Assembly (NCBI GenBank): GCA_023442905.1
Contig: JAEZWY010000178.1
Span: 1-10,919 of the forward strand
Direction: 5' to 3'
Length of the DNA stretch: 10,919 nucleotides
Origin: Bacillota bacterium
GTDB taxonomy: Bacteria > Bacillota > Bacilli > Lactobacillales > Aerococcaceae
The notes beneath the pieces are model-generated. The model saw only the letters and a program-made list of their open reading frames with translations. It did not search any database and was not told the DNA's origin. Each line of letters starts with the position of its first letter. The stretch's first letter is position 1. A program made the position numbers and the translations under genes. Below are positions 1-5,171 of the stretch, piece after piece.

Positions 1-2
1 AA

Positions 3-155
3 TATGGAGATTTAGAAAGTCTTATTCAAAGCTTAAAAAATGATAAGCAGAAAAGCTTTGTACTTAGTAACAAGACATTCTTTAAAAAAGATTTGAACTC
101 AGTTTCTATAGTTGACCATGGATTAGGATTTATTTTTATAGATGTTAACGACTAA
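3..155 (+). CDS. Unrecognised protein, C-terminal part only (cut by left window edge)
   Basis: An open frame enters from the left edge and gives 50 residues before a TAA stop. It starts YGDLESLIQSLKNDKQ and ends GLGFIFIDVND. The visible part is lysine- and serine-rich, soluble-looking, with a short hydrophobic strand (LGFIFIDV) near the end. There is no transmembrane segment and no motif I recognise, so I give no function. It is followed after 24 bases by a small ORF with its own ribosome binding site, which suggests the two were one transcription unit. The coding call rests on the uninterrupted frame and its sensible amino-acid composition; the true start lies outside the window. Confidence 0.5.
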   Translation, partial: YGDLESLIQSLKNDKQKSFVLSNKTFFKKDLNSVSIVDHGLGFIFIDVND

Positions 156-179
156 AAATAGAAAAGGGTGGGTTAATAA

Positions 180-272
180 ATGAAAATCATTAGACTAATT
201 TTTACTACAACATTACTTGCTTTAGGATTTAATTTTATAGTTAATGAGAATATTGTCGACAACAGGAATTAA
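180..272 (+). CDS. Small hydrophobic peptide ORF, 30 residues, possibly a truncated gene
   Basis: ATG at 180 is preceded by a good ribosome binding site (AAGGGTGGG, about 164-172) at normal spacing. The peptide has the layout of a signal or membrane-anchor sequence: positively charged start (MKIIR), a hydrophobic stretch at about residues 6-21 (LIFTTTLLALGFNFIV) and a short polar tail ending DNRN. It could be a secreted pheromone-type peptide behind the preceding gene. It could equally be the first codons of a longer exported protein cut off by the insertion-sequence relic that seems to begin near its end. In the same frame beyond the TAA stop, translation continues AKLHVLKKS to a second stop at 300-302. 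The tail RN-stop-AKL resembles the YRNQA ending common in IS3-family transposases, which favours truncation. No function assigned. Confidence 0.4.
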   Translation: MKIIRLIFTTTLLALGFNFIVNENIVDNRN

Positions 273-348
273 GCCAAATTGCATGTATTAAAAAAGAGCT
301 GACCAATCGGTCAACTCTCATAAAATTTAGTCTAACTTTTGGGGTCCA
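258..348 (+). mobile_element. Probable right-end relic of an IS3-family insertion sequence
   Basis: The stretch ends in GTCTAACTTTTGGGGTCCA (330-348). Read on the other strand this is TGGACCCCAAAAGTTAGAC, which I recognise from memory as typical of IS3-family (IS150-group) terminal inverted repeats, with the usual CA terminal dinucleotide. Just inside it lies a hairpin (296-304 with 309-317), as is common between the transposase stop and the right end. Before that is a frame reading RN-stop-AKLHVLKKS-stop, like a decayed transposase C-terminus. No transposase body and no left end are present. The left limit is a guess. The family call is from memory of terminal repeats, not from a search. Confidence 0.45.
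296..317. terminator. Hairpin inside the IS relic, terminator-like on the minus strand
   Basis: GAGCTGACC (296-304) pairs with GGTCAACTC (309-317) around the loop AATC. On the minus strand every position pairs (one G-U) and six T residues follow directly, so it would work as a terminator leftward. On the plus strand there is one C-A mismatch and no clean T run. Its position suits the hairpin found near the right end of many IS3-type elements. It may also act as a backup terminator for leftward transcription from the thiamine operon. Confidence 0.5.
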
Positions 349-392
349 CTATAGAATAGGTGTAGCGCTTTTTTGATAACACTTTTTATAGA

Positions 393-422
393 AAAAAACT
401 ACCTCGCAAAAGGTAGTTTTTT
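393..422. terminator. Symmetrical terminator after thiW
   Basis: AAAAAACTACCT (393-404) and AGGTAGTTTTTT (411-422) form a perfect 12-base inverted repeat around the loop CGCAAA, with A and T runs on both sides. It can therefore stop transcription in both directions. It lies 14 bases beyond the thiW stop codon and ends the minus-strand thiamine operon; it also blocks plus-strand transcription from the left-edge genes. Confidence 0.9.
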
Positions 423-436
423 GTGCCTTCAACTAA

Positions 437-943
437 TTAGCGAAATGTTTTCTTGACCCGTTGAATATAAGGCACTTTGTCTATTCTGACCAAGACTAGG
501 TAGGCAATTAATGACCCTGATAATGCCCCTAAGATAAACCGCGGTGTATAGACAAACCAATACATACCTTGGGCAGACCCTGTAAACCAGACCATGATTG
601 GGTAAGAGAGTAAGGACCCAATCAAGCCTGTTCCAATAAATTCGCCTATTATGGCATCAAGATATGTATTCATCCATTTATAACCCACACCAGCCAGAAA
701 GGCCCCAAATACGGCACCAGTAAGTGCTAGCGGCGGAATCCCAAACAAGATCATCCGGAGAATCCCACATGCGAGTGCCATCACTGTCCCATATATGGGA
801 CCCATCAACACAGCAGCAATCACATTCATGACACTAGACATTGGGGCAATCCCTTCCACCCGAAATAGTGGTGAAAGGACAACATCCATGGCTATCATCA
901 TGGCTAAGATCGTCATTTTTTGTACTTTATTATTTGTCATCAT
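437..943 (-). CDS. thiW: ThiW, S component of an ECF-type thiamine-precursor transporter
   Basis: This is a small integral membrane protein, 168 residues from the start chosen here, that binds a thiamine precursor (in the literature predicted to be the thiazole moiety) and hands it to an ECF ATPase/T-component module. Its hydrophobic segments span about residues 10-27, 34-62, 66-87, 93-121 and 132-152. The stretch from MNVIAAVLMGPIYG through GILRMILFG, followed by GAVFGAFLAGVGYKW, matches the ThiW family pattern. The start is ATG at 943 (ATGATG, so 940 is also possible) because GGAGGG lies 8 bases upstream; a longer frame opening at 1012 has no such site and reaches far into tenA. It overlaps the end of tenA by 14 bases, suggesting coupled translation, and is the last gene of the riboswitch-controlled operon. 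A short basic tail (RVKKTFR) faces the cytoplasm by the positive-inside rule. Confidence 0.85.
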   Translation of the reverse strand: MMTNNKVQKMTILAMMIAMDVVLSPLFRVEGIAPMSSVMNVIAAVLMGPIYGTVMALACGILRMILFGIPPLALTGAVFGAFLAGVGYKWMNTYLDAIIGEFIGTGLIGSLLSYPIMVWFTGSAQGMYWFVYTPRFILGALSGSLIAYLVLVRIDKVPYIQRVKKTFR

Positions 944-1625
944 GTTGGATACCCTCCGGCCAAGTTTCAAAATTAAAAGCCATTTCCCAGAAATTAAATT
1001 CCATTCTAGCACTTACGACAAATGCGGAAACCATACTATTCTGGTCTTCCTGACTAGACTCAGCGTACAGACGGTTCAATAAGGCACATTCCTTTTCGAT
1101 AGCATCACTTGCTTCTTCCCCGCCGTATGTCTCAATCCATCTTTGGTAGATTGGGACAGGTGACGTCACATTTAATTGTCTTAACCGTTGACCAATTTCA
1201 AAATACAGCCAAGAACATGGCAATAAACTAGCCGCCGCAATCGCATCATTATTTTCCACTAACTGCCGGTACATATGTGACACATAGTGGTAAGCAGTTG
1301 GCGCAACGCCGGTTCCTTTTAATTCGTCATCCGTTACCGCCAATTCTTCAAAAAAGTTGGCACGGATCGCTAATTCACCTTCCGCTAAATGGCTGGCATT
1401 TTCAAGCATCTGCATCTTTAATGCAGGCTCCTCAGTAATTTCTGCGACTTTCTCATAAAGAGCTGAAAAGTGACGCAAATAATAAGCATCTTGAATCAAA
1501 TAGTAACGGAAGTTTTCAATAGGTAACGTCCCCTCTTGTAGCTGCAAAATAAAAGGATGTTTGAAACTCCCCTCCCAAAAGGGTCTCGTTTGGCTACGGG
1601 CGATTTCTGTAAAAGTCTTTTCCAT
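930..1625 (-). CDS. tenA: TenA, aminopyrimidine aminohydrolase / thiaminase II
   Basis: This is a cytoplasmic enzyme of 231 residues, the normal family length. It hydrolyses aminopyrimidines derived from degraded thiamine to HMP, and thiamine more slowly, feeding thiamine salvage. Family landmarks seen in order: FWEGSFKHPF (16-25), FRYYLIQDAYYL (39-50) with the pyrimidine-binding Asp46, Tyr114 in AYHYVSHMY, the catalytic Cys137 in LLPCSWLYFEIG with Tyr141, the IYQRWIETYGGE motif (159-170), and Glu209 in ARMEFNFWEMAF. These correspond to Asp44, Tyr112, Cys135, Tyr139 and Glu205 of the Bacillus subtilis enzyme, so all key residues are present. The start is ATG at 1625, whose A is shared with the stop of the preceding T-component gene (TAATG), with GGAG 11 bases upstream. 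The longer frame to 1712 is overlap with that gene. Expression should follow the TPP riboswitch. Confidence 0.95.
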   Translation of the reverse strand: MEKTFTEIARSQTRPFWEGSFKHPFILQLQEGTLPIENFRYYLIQDAYYLRHFSALYEKVAEITEEPALKMQMLENASHLAEGELAIRANFFEELAVTDDELKGTGVAPTAYHYVSHMYRQLVENNDAIAAASLLPCSWLYFEIGQRLRQLNVTSPVPIYQRWIETYGGEEASDAIEKECALLNRLYAESSQEDQNSMVSAFVVSARMEFNFWEMAFNFETWPEGIQHDDK

Positions 1626-2287
1626 TAAATCATATTCTCCAATCTCATAATCATATTTCCGACGATAATTAAACTCATGCATAAAACAATAGCTGGTGTA
1701 GACATTTTCCAATGACGGTACTGGTGGCGGGGCTGGTCTTCAGAGAAACCCCTAGAATACATGGCTTCTGCGTACCGATCCCGCCAATTGAGGGCTAGAA
1801 AGATCACTTTCACATAATAGAGAGGTGACCATGGATATAATTTCTTCCCCCTTAATAAACTGGCATCATGCATACTCTTGATTTCCCTTTGAATTTCAGG
1901 CACAGCATGTATCACAACCAACAATCCATAGATAAAAATAGCTGGCACTTTATACTGTTCAAAAATTAGTAAGCAGTCTTGTAAATCAACGGCAACCATA
2001 AATCCTATTCCTAAAGCCGCAAAGGCATAGGTTCTAGTGAATAATACCCAAGCGTCATCTAGGCCACTTCCTTGGATATAGACCGACCAAAAAGTGGTGA
2101 TGGCAGGAATAAAAGGTAGGGCTAACAAAAATACCAGTACGCCAAACCGTTTTTTAACAGCTAAGTAGGTCATAACCATCAATAGGACATAAATATTCAG
2201 CCAAACCGAATAGGTAAAAGATATTTCAATCGTGAACAAGAATACCAAGGCCAGAATAGCTGGAATCGCTGTTTTCTTCTCTTCCAT
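1625..2287 (-). CDS. ykoC: ECF transporter T component (YkoC/EcfT type)
   Basis: This membrane scaffold protein of 220 residues couples the ATPase subunits to a substrate-binding S component. Hydrophobic segments lie at about 8-43 (two helices), 47-64, 86-101, 113-130 and 196-213. Between the last two is the cytoplasmic region with the two short coupling motifs expected of T components: ASLLRG (142-147) and AMYSRG (175-180), each ending in Arg-Gly. It sits directly after the fused ATPase gene, as in ykoEDC operons. AAGGAGG (2299-2305) overlaps the end of that gene. Two starts are possible, ATG at 2287 (spacing 11) and the adjoining TTG at 2290 (spacing 8); I chose ATG. The stop codon overlaps the tenA start by one base. 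The protein is shorter than Bacillus subtilis YkoC. Confidence 0.88.
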   Translation of the reverse strand: MEEKKTAIPAILALVFLFTIEISFTYSVWLNIYVLLMVMTYLAVKKRFGVLVFLLALPFIPAITTFWSVYIQGSGLDDAWVLFTRTYAFAALGIGFMVAVDLQDCLLIFEQYKVPAIFIYGLLVVIHAVPEIQREIKSMHDASLLRGKKLYPWSPLYYVKVIFLALNWRDRYAEAMYSRGFSEDQPRHQYRHWKMSTPAIVLCMSLIIVGNMIMRLENMI

Positions 2288-2293
2288 CAATTA

Positions 2294-3649
2294 TCAAACC
2301 TCCTTCAGCACTTGATTGGACAAGTGAATATGATGATCACTTATACTTTCCAGCGGACCAAGGCGATGAGACACAATCAAGAAATCCGTATCTCTTTTCT
2401 TGTCTTCAATCCAATCCGCAAAGTAATCACTGGCTTTCAGGTCCAAACCCGCAAAAGGCTCATCCAGCATTAAAAACTGGTGGTCTAGACTCAACAAGGC
2501 GATTAATTGCACCATCTTCTTCTGCCCCTCGCTTAAATGATATAAACTTCGGTCTAAAACGTGGCTGATATTCAAGTCTTCAAGTGCCTGCATCTGTCGG
2601 TCACGAATTTCACCAGCATCTTCATTTGGAAACCGTAACTCACTCGCTACTTCCAACGTCACAAATTGTTGGGCTGCATCTTGAACAGCCAGGGTGAGTG
2701 ATTCGTATAAGCTTTTCTTGCCCCAAAACCTTGAAAGTCTCCGGTCCTGAAACCGCATCTCGCCCTTGTAAGGGTGTAACTGGGCCATGGCTTTTAATAA
2801 AGTCGATTTCCCCGCCCCATTATCGCCAGTTAGGGTGGATACCCCCTTTTGAAAAGTGAATTTTTCTTGGTGAAGCAGGGTTTTATCGCCTTGTTTGATC
2901 GCAATATTTTCCAAGGTGAAAGCTGATTCCCTGCTAGCTTGACCACTAGTCAACAATGGAATAGGCGCTTTTTCGGGCAAGGTGGCTACCTCTGCTTCAG
3001 AAAGTTGGCCGTCTCGCATGATAAAGAATCGGTTGATTAAGCCCTTATAGTCAGTCAACTCATGGTCTACAACCACAATCAACTTGCCTTGCTGTCTTAA
3101 TTTCGCCAACATGTTAATCAAGAAAAGTCTAGAGGCTGGGTCAATTGATGCAAAGGGTTCGTCTAATAAGAAAACTGGTGGATTGACTGCAATCAAGATA
3201 GCCAAGGCCGCCCTCTGCTTCTCCCCACCTGACAGGGTCATCAAGTCTTGCTCTAATAAATGTCTGATACCCAAATCGTCAACCGCTTGATTTAAGCGTA
3301 CTTTGGCCTGATTATAAGGCAGACCGCAATTTTCTAAGGCAAAGAAGCATTCTCGTTCCAGGGTTCGCATGGTAAATTGTTGACCCGGATTTTGAAACAT
3401 CAACCCGATTTTCTGAGCTTTTTCTGGAATAGTATAGTCTGACATCCGCTGGCCATCCATTACAACATTCCCTTGAAAACTTGCACCATTGAAGCCAGCT
3501 ATGGTATGGATGAAGGTGCTTTTCCCGCTACCACTATCACCTGTCAGTAAGATAAAATCGCCTAGCTGCCAATCACAAGAAACCCTGTCTAGGATGACGG
3601 TCTCATTTTTCCGGACGGTCAAGTCACTAATTTGTACTAAGGCACTCAT
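2294..3649 (-). CDS. ykoD: ECF transporter ATPase with two fused ABC domains (YkoD type)
   Basis: This is a 451-residue cytoplasmic ATPase in which both nucleotide-binding domains of an ECF transporter are joined. Domain 1 (about 5-220) has Walker A GDSGSGKST (37-45), Q-loop FQNPGQQ (85-91), signature LSGGEKQR (139-146), Walker B VFLLDEP (159-165) and the H-loop histidine at 196. Domain 2 (about 244-447) has Walker A GDNGAGKST (275-283), Q-loop VQDAAQQ (322-328), a less typical signature LSEGQKK (372-378), Walker B FLMLDEP (392-398) and His428. Both ATP sites therefore look usable, since each signature keeps the central glycine. The double-ATPase layout, with an S component before it and a T component after it, is the ykoEDC arrangement for HMP uptake. 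Its ATG overlaps the ykoE stop by four bases (ATGA), implying coupled translation. Confidence 0.93.
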   Translation of the reverse strand: MSALVQISDLTVRKNETVILDRVSCDWQLGDFILLTGDSGSGKSTFIHTIAGFNGASFQGNVVMDGQRMSDYTIPEKAQKIGLMFQNPGQQFTMRTLERECFFALENCGLPYNQAKVRLNQAVDDLGIRHLLEQDLMTLSGGEKQRAALAILIAVNPPVFLLDEPFASIDPASRLFLINMLAKLRQQGKLIVVVDHELTDYKGLINRFFIMRDGQLSEAEVATLPEKAPIPLLTSGQASRESAFTLENIAIKQGDKTLLHQEKFTFQKGVSTLTGDNGAGKSTLLKAMAQLHPYKGEMRFQDRRLSRFWGKKSLYESLTLAVQDAAQQFVTLEVASELRFPNEDAGEIRDRQMQALEDLNISHVLDRSLYHLSEGQKKMVQLIALLSLDHQFLMLDEPFAGLDLKASDYFADWIEDKKRDTDFLIVSHRLGPLESISDHHIHLSNQVLKEV

Positions 3650-4212
3650 TGGGCAAATCCTTTGGCTTGGACCCTGTTGAATAGGCTAACGATTTGTTTA
3701 GTTAAAAAGACACCGAAAAATGTCACTGAAATCAGACGAACTAAGAATAAAGCCACGACAAAACCAAGGTCATAAGTCGCGTAGCCAAATTTGAAGAATT
3801 CAAAGGCAAAACTAAATACCGTTGTCCCAATGGCACCATAAACTAAAGTCGTCGTATCATAGCGTTCGTATTTGGTAACAAAGAAGCCCGCTTCAGTACC
3901 CAGTCCTTGAATTAAGCCAGAAAGTAAAACGCCAGCCCCAAAATATGACCCATATAGCATCTCGGCAAGGGCGGAAAAAACCTCACCTAACAAGGCACTA
4001 CCCACTTTCGGGATCAACATACCCGCCACTGGCGCCGCAATCGTCCACATACCAAATAAGATTTCATTGGCAAATGGCGTTAAACCAAACGGTGTTAATA
4101 GGGACACTAAAACGGCATACAGGACACCAGCGCCCATAAATACAGCTCCAAATAAGAAAGCTAGAAATGCTAAAAAGATGACGTCGGGCAAGGCCCATTT
4201 AAATTTTTCCAT
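3646..4212 (-). CDS. ykoE: YkoE-family S component, probable HMP/thiamine-precursor binding protein
   Basis: This membrane protein of 188 residues recognises the substrate for the ECF module encoded just downstream. Hydrophobic segments lie at about 9-43, 48-66, 93-112, 120-140 and 148-172. The central stretch is the YkoE hallmark: FGMWTIAAPVAG, then GSALLGEVFSALAEMLYGS (71-89) and GLIQGLGTEAGFF (99-111). The buried Glu77, Glu84 and Glu107 fit a binding pocket for a charged pyrimidine, but this is inference. The start is ATG at 4212, 8 bases after GGGG; a TTG directly before it is the only longer option. It is the first gene after the TPP riboswitch, which supports a thiamine-related substrate. 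HMP is the family's predicted ligand; thiamine itself cannot be excluded. Confidence 0.9.
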   Translation of the reverse strand: MEKFKWALPDVIFLAFLAFLFGAVFMGAGVLYAVLVSLLTPFGLTPFANEILFGMWTIAAPVAGMLIPKVGSALLGEVFSALAEMLYGSYFGAGVLLSGLIQGLGTEAGFFVTKYERYDTTTLVYGAIGTTVFSFAFEFFKFGYATYDLGFVVALFLVRLISVTFFGVFLTKQIVSLFNRVQAKGFAQ

Positions 4213-4219
4213 CAAAAAA

Positions 4220-4259
4220 ACCCCTTTTCCTATATTTTAAAAATAGAGGCATAAGGGGT
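4220..4259 (-). terminator. Riboswitch attenuator hairpin that also contains the ykoE ribosome binding site
   Basis: On the minus strand ACCCCTT (4259-4253) pairs with AAGGGGT (4226-4220), with a second inner stem CCT/AGG and TAT/ATA. Seven T residues (4220-4214) follow directly, so this is a good intrinsic terminator. The AAAAGGGG that serves as ribosome binding site for ykoE is the 3' arm of the stem, and the start codon lies one base after the T run. Folding would therefore both end transcription and hide the ribosome binding site. Confidence 0.8.
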
Positions 4260-4347
4260 GAGCAAAGGCGAATTCGCTTCTTGTTTTAAACACTTTAATA
4301 AACTATCCAGACACACTTGGTCCGATAGTTTCCGTATCATAAACATT

Positions 4348-4425
4348 TTTACATTTCCCTTCGCCAGTATTAACTGTGTCAGGTTCAATGGGTATAATCT
4401 CAGCTTTCGGCACCCCAAATGTCAC
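4348..4425 (-). promoter_or_regulatory. TPP riboswitch (THI element) controlling the ykoEDC-tenA-thiW operon
   Basis: Read on the minus strand, the conserved TPP aptamer appears in order: GGGGTGCC, then GCTGAGAT (pyrimidine-sensing arm), ACCCATTGAACCTGA (near 4392-4378), and the 3' element ACTGGCGAAGGGAAATG. The closing stem is visible as ACATTT at the 5' end with AAATGT at the 3' end (4351-4356). Downstream come a perfect 8-base stem (4300-4307 with 4324-4331) and the attenuator hairpin at 4220-4259. The known logic is that TPP binding stabilises the aptamer and lets the terminator form, so the operon is off when TPP is plentiful. GGCGAA of the aptamer (4365-4360) can pair with TTCGCC (4272-4267), a possible antiterminator contact; this is my inference. 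A promoter upstream of 4425 was not resolved with confidence. Confidence 0.95.
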
Positions 4426-4496
4426 TACTATATGAATGTATCTCCGATACTAACACATCGATTTAGAAAATGAAAGCGGTAATTTATATAATATTT

Positions 4497-4526
4497 TTCA
4501 ATTACAACAGAAAATAGCAGTATAAT
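4497..4526 (+). promoter_or_regulatory. Weak candidate promoter for the decayed plus-strand gene
   Basis: A perfect -10 hexamer TATAAT (4521-4526) is preceded at 18 bases by TTCAAT, a poor -35. It would drive transcription toward the gene remnant at 4642-4807. The surrounding DNA is very A+T-rich, so a chance match is quite possible. Confidence 0.2.
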
Positions 4527-4641
4527 GCATATAACCTTGCATCATTTTTTATGATTTTCTTACTTTATTAGAAATATCAAGAAAGTAAAAGTAGCGGATA
4601 TATCCGTCTATCAATTTAAATAAAATAGAACTGAGATATAG

Positions 4642-4807
4642 TATTACGAGGGAGCGAAAGAGATTAAGATTATTGATGTATTTCAGAGCGAACTCAATAA
4701 GACTATTCCCTTAGAGTATATTGGTCGAGTCCGGTGAATCATTTGGTGTAGATTCAATTACAGATGGTCAAAAATATGATGTCGTTAGAGATTCGTTTAT
4801 ATTTTAA
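4642..4807 (+). pseudogene. Frameshifted remnant of an unrecognised gene
   Basis: Two adjoining frames on the plus strand look like one former coding sequence. The first (4642-4737) reads YYEGAKEIKIIDVFQSEL followed by NKTIPLEYIGRVR and stops at TGA. The second, one base out of phase, reads through about 4720 as LVESGESFGVDSITDG, then QKYDVVRDSFIF, and stops at TAA (4805-4807). Both have protein-like composition, neither has an ATG start or ribosome binding site, and a strong terminator follows 65 bases later, as expected at the end of a gene. I cannot name the family. It may also be chance open sequence in A+T-rich DNA. The rest of the 4426-4872 gap shows only A+T-rich DNA, a 12-base palindrome at 4595-4606 and the short inverted repeat TTACTTT/AAAGTAA at 4560-4588. 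Confidence 0.3.
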
Positions 4808-4872
4808 ATTACTCAATATTTCTCAAACTTTATATAAAGTATTTTCGCTACTTTTCAAATTCAATCCAAAAA

Positions 4873-4918
4873 GGCGCTAAATCAATATTATCAAAACATT
4901 GATTTAGTGCCTTTTTTT
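4873..4918. terminator. Two-way terminator after tRNA-Lys
   Basis: A 14-base stem, 4873-4886 with 4898-4911, is flanked by five A residues on the left and seven T residues on the right, so it can act in both directions. On the plus strand all pairs form, with one G-U, and it would end the decayed plus-strand gene. On the minus strand there is one mismatch, and it would end the tRNA transcript, whose 3' end is only a few bases away. Confidence 0.85.
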
Positions 4919-4920
4919 AA

Positions 4921-4993
4921 TGGACTGGCAGGGGCTCGAACCCTGGACCCACTGATTAAGAGTCAGTTGCTCTACCAACTGAGCTACCAATCC
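4921..4993 (-). tRNA. tRNA-Lys(CUU)
   Basis: The 73 bases fold as a complete cloverleaf on the minus strand. The acceptor stem is GGATTGG/CCAGTCC, the D arm GCTC/GAGC, the anticodon stem ACTGA/TCAGT with loop CTCTTAA (anticodon CTT, reading AAG), and the T arm CAGGG-TTCGAGC-CCCTG. The discriminator base is A. The CCA end is not encoded (TTA follows), so it must be added by the cell. It stands alone, with its own probable promoter upstream and a terminator downstream. I see no repeat of its 3' end that would mark an integrated element. Confidence 0.97.
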
Positions 4994-5021
4994 AAATGTA
5001 AATTTTATCTACAATAGTAAA

Positions 5022-5050
5022 AGTTTACGCCCATTTTTGGAAAAAATCAA
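5022..5050 (-). promoter_or_regulatory. Probable promoter of tRNA-Lys
   Basis: On the minus strand TTGATT (5050-5045) and TAAACT (5027-5022) are separated by 17 bases, each matching the sigma-A consensus at four of six positions. Transcription would start near 5015, giving a short leader before the tRNA 5' end at 4993. Confidence 0.4.
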
Positions 5051-5090
5051 GGGTTTGAACTCAAAAATCGCATTTGTTTTTTTATATAAT

Positions 5091-5128
5091 AAAAAGACCA
5101 AGGTTCATCCTAAGATATCCCCCTGGCC
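5091..5128 (-). terminator. copA terminator
   Basis: On the minus strand GGCCAGG (5128-5122) pairs with CCTTGGTC (5103-5096), including two G-U pairs, and TTTTT follows (5095-5091). It lies about 45 bases beyond the copA stop and would end the copZ-copA transcript before tRNA-Lys. Confidence 0.6.
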
Positions 5129-5171
5129 CCAAAAAATAGGGTGGTTATAATTTATCTATTATAATCATCAC

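Noticed and set aside
4230..4473. Short open frames on both strands over the riboswitch leader.
   Set aside because: They lie inside the TPP aptamer and attenuator, have no ribosome binding site, and their sequence is explained by the RNA structure.
4595..4606. Perfect 12-base palindrome CGGATATATCCG.
   Set aside because: No promoter or gene is clearly associated with it, and it is too short to support an operator call.
4993..5020. Cop-box-like matches (TACATTTGGA at the tRNA 5' end, TACAATAGTA nearby).
   Set aside because: Each has one mismatch at a conserved position and they lie by a tRNA gene, so chance is the better explanation.
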